The position numbers and the translations under genes are program-made. 64,000 bases of DNA from Exobasidium rhododendri (taxonomy: Eukaryota; Basidiomycota; Exobasidiomycetes; Exobasidiales; Exobasidiaceae), in the NCBI GenBank assembly GCA_026210745.1, contig CP110632.1:3223001-3287000 (forward strand). Direction: 5' to 3'. Below, piece after piece: positions 63,842 through 64,000 of this stretch. Position 1 is the stretch's first letter, and each line of letters opens with the position of its first letter. Below the pieces are notes generated by a model. It made no database searches. It was not told the DNA's origin and worked only from the letters and a program-made list of their open reading frames with translations.

Positions 63842-64000
63842 TCAGGTCATGGCCATACTCAGTGGTTCACCCTGACCCAAATCATTTGCTTTGCCTCCGA
63901 CAATAGTCTTCTGGTCGAGAAGACCCATCAATCTATCGATGGCCCGCTCGTCGATTTCGACGGTGTTGCTATTGTCATTACTGCTATTTGCGCTGCTGTG
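63842..64000 (-). CDS. C-terminal fragment of an unidentified protein (continues past the right edge)
   Basis: An open minus-strand frame enters from the right edge and ends at TGA (63842-63844), giving 52 residues. It starts Ser/Asn-rich (SSANSSNDNSN) and continues ERAIDRLMGLLDQKTIVGGK and NDLGQGEPLSMAMT. The second part has protein-like composition, unlike the flanking noncoding sequence. It may be a last exon. The family is not recognisable from this fragment. Confidence 0.55.
   Translation of the reverse strand, partial: HSSANSSNDNSNTVEIDERAIDRLMGLLDQKTIVGGKANDLGQGEPLSMAMT

Noticed and set aside
1..64000. tRNA, rRNA, transposon, CRISPR or viral elements
   Set aside because: I looked for A/B box pairs, terminal inverted repeats, reverse transcriptase or transposase motifs and repeat-spacer arrays by eye and saw none. 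A tRNAscan and RepeatMasker run would be decisive.

Overview
The window is nuclear DNA from a fungus, most likely a basidiomycete. Every recognisable product is a eukaryotic housekeeping protein. Genes are densely packed on both strands, with small spliceosomal introns (48-104 bp, GT...AG). Base composition is near 50% GC by eye. A plant-type plasma-membrane H+-ATPase, a COP9 signalosome subunit and the intron-bearing yeast-like genes fit Basidiomycota better than Saccharomycotina. Ustilaginomycotina is a reasonable guess, but I cannot fix the lineage from sequence alone. I found no transposon, rRNA, tRNA, CRISPR or prophage-like element.

Layout: URB1 (minus, runs off the left edge) is divergent from TOM70 (plus). 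An RNI-type leucine-rich-repeat protein with a PP1-docking motif (minus) is divergent from deoxyribose-phosphate aldolase (plus), which converges on a HINT3-like HIT protein (minus). Mitochondrial malonyl-CoA:ACP transacylase MCT1 (plus) and a short-chain dehydrogenase (minus) follow. Next are an EFA6/PSD-type Arf-GEF (plus), a UBP2-like deubiquitinase (minus) and the HEAT-repeat AP-1 accessory protein LAA1/HEATR5 (plus). An unrecognised disordered/coiled-coil protein (plus) is followed by a 3.2-kb gene-free leader and the carbon-catabolite repressor CreA/Mig1 (plus). Then come D-lactate dehydrogenase DLD1 (plus), CSN4 (minus), an EAF-type elongation factor (plus), inositol hexakisphosphate kinase KCS1 (plus), ERV46 (minus), plant-type H+-ATPase (minus) and cobalamin-independent methionine synthase MET6 (minus). 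The last 159 bases carry the C-terminus of one more minus-strand gene.

The genes are functionally mixed, as expected for a fungal chromosome arm. Small themes are visible. MCT1, DLD1 and TOM70 serve mitochondria. EFA6-type GEF, LAA1 and ERV46 serve Golgi/endosome traffic. CreA sits directly upstream of DLD1, and a consensus-quality Mig1/CreA site lies just before the DLD1 start. Four CACGTG E-boxes fall in intergenic promoter regions.

I do not see a convincing new multi-gene system. The best leads are: an MCT1 whose nucleophile elbow reads GHGSG instead of GHSxG; an H+-ATPase with KGMT where KGAP is expected; upstream ORFs before CreA and KCS1; a 17-nt microexon in the HIT gene and a 5-nt coding first exon in MET6; a strong decoy splice donor in the EAF gene; a perfect inverted repeat just upstream of the aldolase; and an unrecognised 621-residue protein with a conserved-looking C-terminal coiled coil. 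All exon boundaries were inferred by reading-frame continuity, GT/AG signals and fit to protein families, not from transcripts.
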